A stretch of DNA of 64,000 nt from JAATFS01 sp037145635 (GTDB lineage: Bacteria > Pseudomonadota > Gammaproteobacteria > Xanthomonadales > Xanthomonadaceae): contig JBBCXB010000003.1 in the NCBI GenBank assembly GCA_037145635.1, positions 186,001-250,000 on the forward strand, written 5' to 3'. The first letter of the stretch is position 1; the number at the start of each line of letters is the position of its first letter. Both the position numbers and the translations under genes were made by a program. Below the pieces are notes generated by a model. It did no database searches. It was not told the origin of the DNA and saw only the letters and a program-made list of their open reading frames with translations. This document shows, in pieces, positions 61,672-64,000 of the stretch.

Positions 61672-63744
61672 ATGCAAGACAAGATCATCGAAGCCCTCCG
61701 CCGCCATGCGGCCGACGAAGCCGTGGCGCTGGCCCGCGAATGGGTGACGGCCGAGGGCATGGAGCCGCGCGCGCACCGCTGGCTGGGCATGGCGCTGCAG
61801 CAGCAGGGCCGCCTGGACGAGGCGCTGGCGAGCATCGACGCGGCGCTGACGCTGACCCCCGAGGACGCCGACCTGCACCTGCAGCGCGCCGGCCTGCTGC
61901 TGGCCACCCGCGACCTCGCCGCGGCCGGTGCCTCGCTGTCGCGCAGCACCGCGCTGGACCCCAATCAGTTCAACGCCTACCTGATGCAGGCGCATCTGGC
62001 GGTGGCGCGCGGCGACCTGGACGAGGCCGAGCGCCTGAGCCGCACCGCCGCGCGGCTGGCGGACGACCATCCGCAGCTGCAGGTGGTCGACGGCGCGATC
62101 GCGCTGCGCCGGGGCCAGGCCGACCGTGCCCTGGTGCTGCTCTCGCGCGCCGCCGAGCAGCTGCCCGACGACCCGCGCGTGCTGTTCTCGCTGGGCTTCG
62201 CCTACCTGCAGAACGAGCACTACGCCTTCGCCGAGCGCGCCTTCCAGCGCGTGATCGAGCTCAATCCGCCGGGCACGGCGCTGCGTGCGTTCGTGGCCCA
62301 GCTGGCGCAGCGCCAGGGGCGGCTGGACGACGCCCTCGAGGCGCTGCAGGGCGTGCTCGCGCAGGCCGACGGCGACACCCCGGCGATGCGCCGGCTGGCC
62401 GGCGAGTTCGAGCTGCAGGCCGGGCGCCCGGCCGACGCGGTGCCGCACCTGCGGCAGGTGCTGGCGAGCTGGCCCGGCGACCGCCGCAGCCTGCACGCCC
62501 TGCTGACCGCCTGGGAGCGCCTGGGCGCCGTCGACGACGCCCGCGCCACGCTGGATGCGGCGCTGGCCACCGCCGGCCACGCGCACGACCTGTGGCTGGC
62601 GCGGCTGGCGGTCGAACCGGTCGGCGGGGCCGAGGCGCGCGCGGTGATCGAGCGCTGGCTGCTGGCCATGCCCGAGCACCTGCCGGCGCTGGAGGCGCTG
62701 ATGCGGGTGCACGACATGCAGGGCGACGCCGAGCAGGCCGAGACGGTGGCCCGCCAGATCGTGGCGGTGGAGCCGGGCCGGCTCAGCGGCGAGCAGCGCA
62801 TCGTCGAGGCGCTGCTGCAACGCGACCCGCCGGCCGCCATCGCCTGCGTGCAGGCGTTGATCGAATCGCTGCCCGAGTCGCAGCGCACCCTGCTGCGGCC
62901 GTGGCTGGGCGACGTGCAGGACCGTGCCGGGCAGCCCGCCGCAGCGCTGTCCACGTGGATGCAGTTCCACGCCGAGCAGGCCCCGCACCGCCTGCCGCTG
63001 CCGCCGCAGGCCGAGCCGCAGCCGGGGCGCTGGCCGGAGGTGGCCGCGATCGCCGAGGGCGTGTCGGCGCGGCCGCTGTTCGTCTGGGGCGCGCCCGGTG
63101 CGCATGCCGAGCGCCTGATCGCGGTGATGGCCGCGGCCACGCCGATGGTGCGCCGCGACCGCTACGGCACCACCCCGCCGAACGATGCCCTGCAGAGCTA
63201 CCACACCGTGCCGCGGCTGCTGGTCGGCGAGCTGGCGCCAGCCGCGCTGGTCGACAGCTGGAAGGCCGCGCTGCCGGCCCGCGGCGTCACCGACGGCAAC
63301 GTCATCGACTGGCTGCTGTGGTGGGATAACGCGCTGCTGCTGGCGCTGCGCGCGCACCTGCCGGAGGGCCGCCTGGCGATCGCCCTGCGCGACCCGCGCG
63401 ACATGTTGCTGGACTGGCTGGCGATCGGCGCACCGGCGCCGCTGGCGGTGGAGTCGCCGCAGCAGGCCGCCGAATGGCTGGCCGCGATGCTGGCGCAGGT
63501 GGCCACGCTGCACGAGCAGGACCTGTACCCGCACCGGCTGCTGCGCCTGGACGGCATCGAGAGCGACCCGCAGGGCATCGCCACGGTGCTGCAGCAGGCG
63601 TTCGGCATCGAGTTCCCGGTGCTGCCCTCGGTTGGTGCGCCGCGGCTGGCGTCCGGGCGCTGGCGCGACTACGCCGGCGAGCTGGGCGCGCAGTTCGAGC
63701 TGCTCGCGCCGGTCGCCGTGCGCCTGGGCTATCCCGCGGCCTGA
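61672..63744 (+). CDS. TPR protein with sulfotransferase-like domain
   Basis: 690 residues. Residues ~1-400 are tetratricopeptide repeats (e.g. AHRWLGMALQQQGRLDEALAS; VLFSLGFAYLQNEHYAFAERA). The C-terminal ~250 (starting LFVWGAPGAHAERLIAVMA, then WLLWWDNALLLALRAHLP) follows the layout of sulfotransferase domains attached to TPR proteins, but the classic PAPS P-loop is altered (GAPGAH rather than G-x-x-R-S-G-T). It may be a protein-tyrosine sulfotransferase-like scaffold; activity is doubtful. Confidence 0.8.
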   Translation: MQDKIIEALRRHAADEAVALAREWVTAEGMEPRAHRWLGMALQQQGRLDEALASIDAALTLTPEDADLHLQRAGLLLATRDLAAAGASLSRSTALDPNQFNAYLMQAHLAVARGDLDEAERLSRTAARLADDHPQLQVVDGAIALRRGQADRALVLLSRAAEQLPDDPRVLFSLGFAYLQNEHYAFAERAFQRVIELNPPGTALRAFVAQLAQRQGRLDDALEALQGVLAQADGDTPAMRRLAGEFELQAGRPADAVPHLRQVLASWPGDRRSLHALLTAWERLGAVDDARATLDAALATAGHAHDLWLARLAVEPVGGAEARAVIERWLLAMPEHLPALEALMRVHDMQGDAEQAETVARQIVAVEPGRLSGEQRIVEALLQRDPPAAIACVQALIESLPESQRTLLRPWLGDVQDRAGQPAAALSTWMQFHAEQAPHRLPLPPQAEPQPGRWPEVAAIAEGVSARPLFVWGAPGAHAERLIAVMAAATPMVRRDRYGTTPPNDALQSYHTVPRLLVGELAPAALVDSWKAALPARGVTDGNVIDWLLWWDNALLLALRAHLPEGRLAIALRDPRDMLLDWLAIGAPAPLAVESPQQAAEWLAAMLAQVATLHEQDLYPHRLLRLDGIESDPQGIATVLQQAFGIEFPVLPSVGAPRLASGRWRDYAGELGAQFELLAPVAVRLGYPAA

Positions 63745-63827
63745 GCCGCGCAACGCAGGGTTCCCCTGCTGCCCCTTCACCCCCGCGCGCCGCTGCGGCA
63801 GGCTGGGGCGCCCACCGGAGTGTTCGC

Positions 63828-64000
63828 ATGCGCCTGACCAGCCACAGTTTCGCCAACGGCCAGCCGATCCCGGCCGAGTTCGCCGCCGGCCGCCCGGACG
63901 GCTTCGCGCCCAACCGCAACCCGCACCTGGCCTGGAGCGAGGTGCCCGCGGGCACGCGCTCGTTCGCGCTGCTGTGCCTCGACCCGGACGTGCCGACGGT
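63828..64000 (+). CDS. YbhB/YbcL-type PEBP protein, 3'-truncated by the window edge
   Basis: First 57 residues (MRLTSHSFANGQPIPAEFAAG; GTRSFALLCLDPDVP) match the phosphatidylethanolamine-binding/Raf-kinase-inhibitor-like family. The gene continues past the window. These proteins bind small ligands; their bacterial role is unclear. Confidence 0.85.
   Translation, partial: MRLTSHSFANGQPIPAEFAAGRPDGFAPNRNPHLAWSEVPAGTRSFALLCLDPDVPT

Overview
The window looks like a chromosomal segment of a high-GC gammaproteobacterium of the Xanthomonadaceae (Lysobacter/Luteimonas/Xanthomonas-like). This is inferred from the very GC-rich coding sequence, SymE-like and RHS accessory genes typical of the group, a KduI/KduD pectin locus, an EgtB-EgtD pair without EgtA/EgtC nearby, and a TonB-receptor/Lrp/PhhA neighbourhood. 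A 45-bp intergenic repeat with a hairpin occurs twice. No tRNA, rRNA, insertion sequence, CRISPR array or replication origin was recognised.

Positions 1-11600 are an accessory island with clearly lower GC. It opens with the 3' part of an nSTAND-type NTPase gene, probably anti-phage defence. Next come a strongly structured intergenic stretch and a SymE-like gene translationally coupled to a 34-codon ORF, then a 1.5-kaa secreted RHS/YD-repeat toxin with an AT-richer C-terminal tip and an overlapping DUF4279 immunity gene. After that lies a graveyard of small lipoprotein, membrane and immunity-like genes, a frameshifted XRE regulator, and a truncated paralogue of a gene 0.9 kb downstream.

Positions 11700-19400 are ordinary chromosome: a DUF4431 protein, a YfcE-like phosphoesterase, a secreted aldo/keto reductase and a DUF885 hydrolase, then two secreted esterases on the minus strand. 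From 16750 to 30300 the genes fit one pectin/rhamnogalacturonan utilisation locus: carboxylesterase, acetyl-esterase-like hydrolase, a MhpD-type hydratase/hydrolase, a three-gene TRAP transporter, a GH43 enzyme, a LacI regulator, KduI, KduD, an RpiB/LacAB-like isomerase and a secreted SGNH acetylesterase. Two promoters in the locus share an identical 14-bp CCGG-centred operator, which suggests control by the local LacI protein. A 42-copy pentanucleotide satellite lies between lacI and kduI.

Positions 30100-41500 hold a DUF2442-DUF4375 protein, phenylalanine hydroxylase divergent from an Lrp regulator, a siderophore-type TonB receptor, a patatin lipoprotein, an AIM24-like protein, a class A acid phosphatase, an ABC ATPase, a fatty acid desaturase, an EF-hand protein and a cytochrome b561. 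Positions 41600-47800 carry an osmoprotectant ABC importer with fused binding protein and permease, and an ergothioneine locus (egtB-egtD with a divergent PLP enzyme that may be the C-S lyase).

Positions 48100-64000 carry a giant fused indolepyruvate ferredoxin oxidoreductase, an AEC transporter, a frameshifted AAA+ ATPase, an orphan ParA, SixA, YceI, a PLD lipoprotein, a hotdog thioesterase, a PlsC acyltransferase, a YheT-like hydrolase, a TPR-sulfotransferase-like protein and the start of a PEBP/YbhB gene at the right edge.
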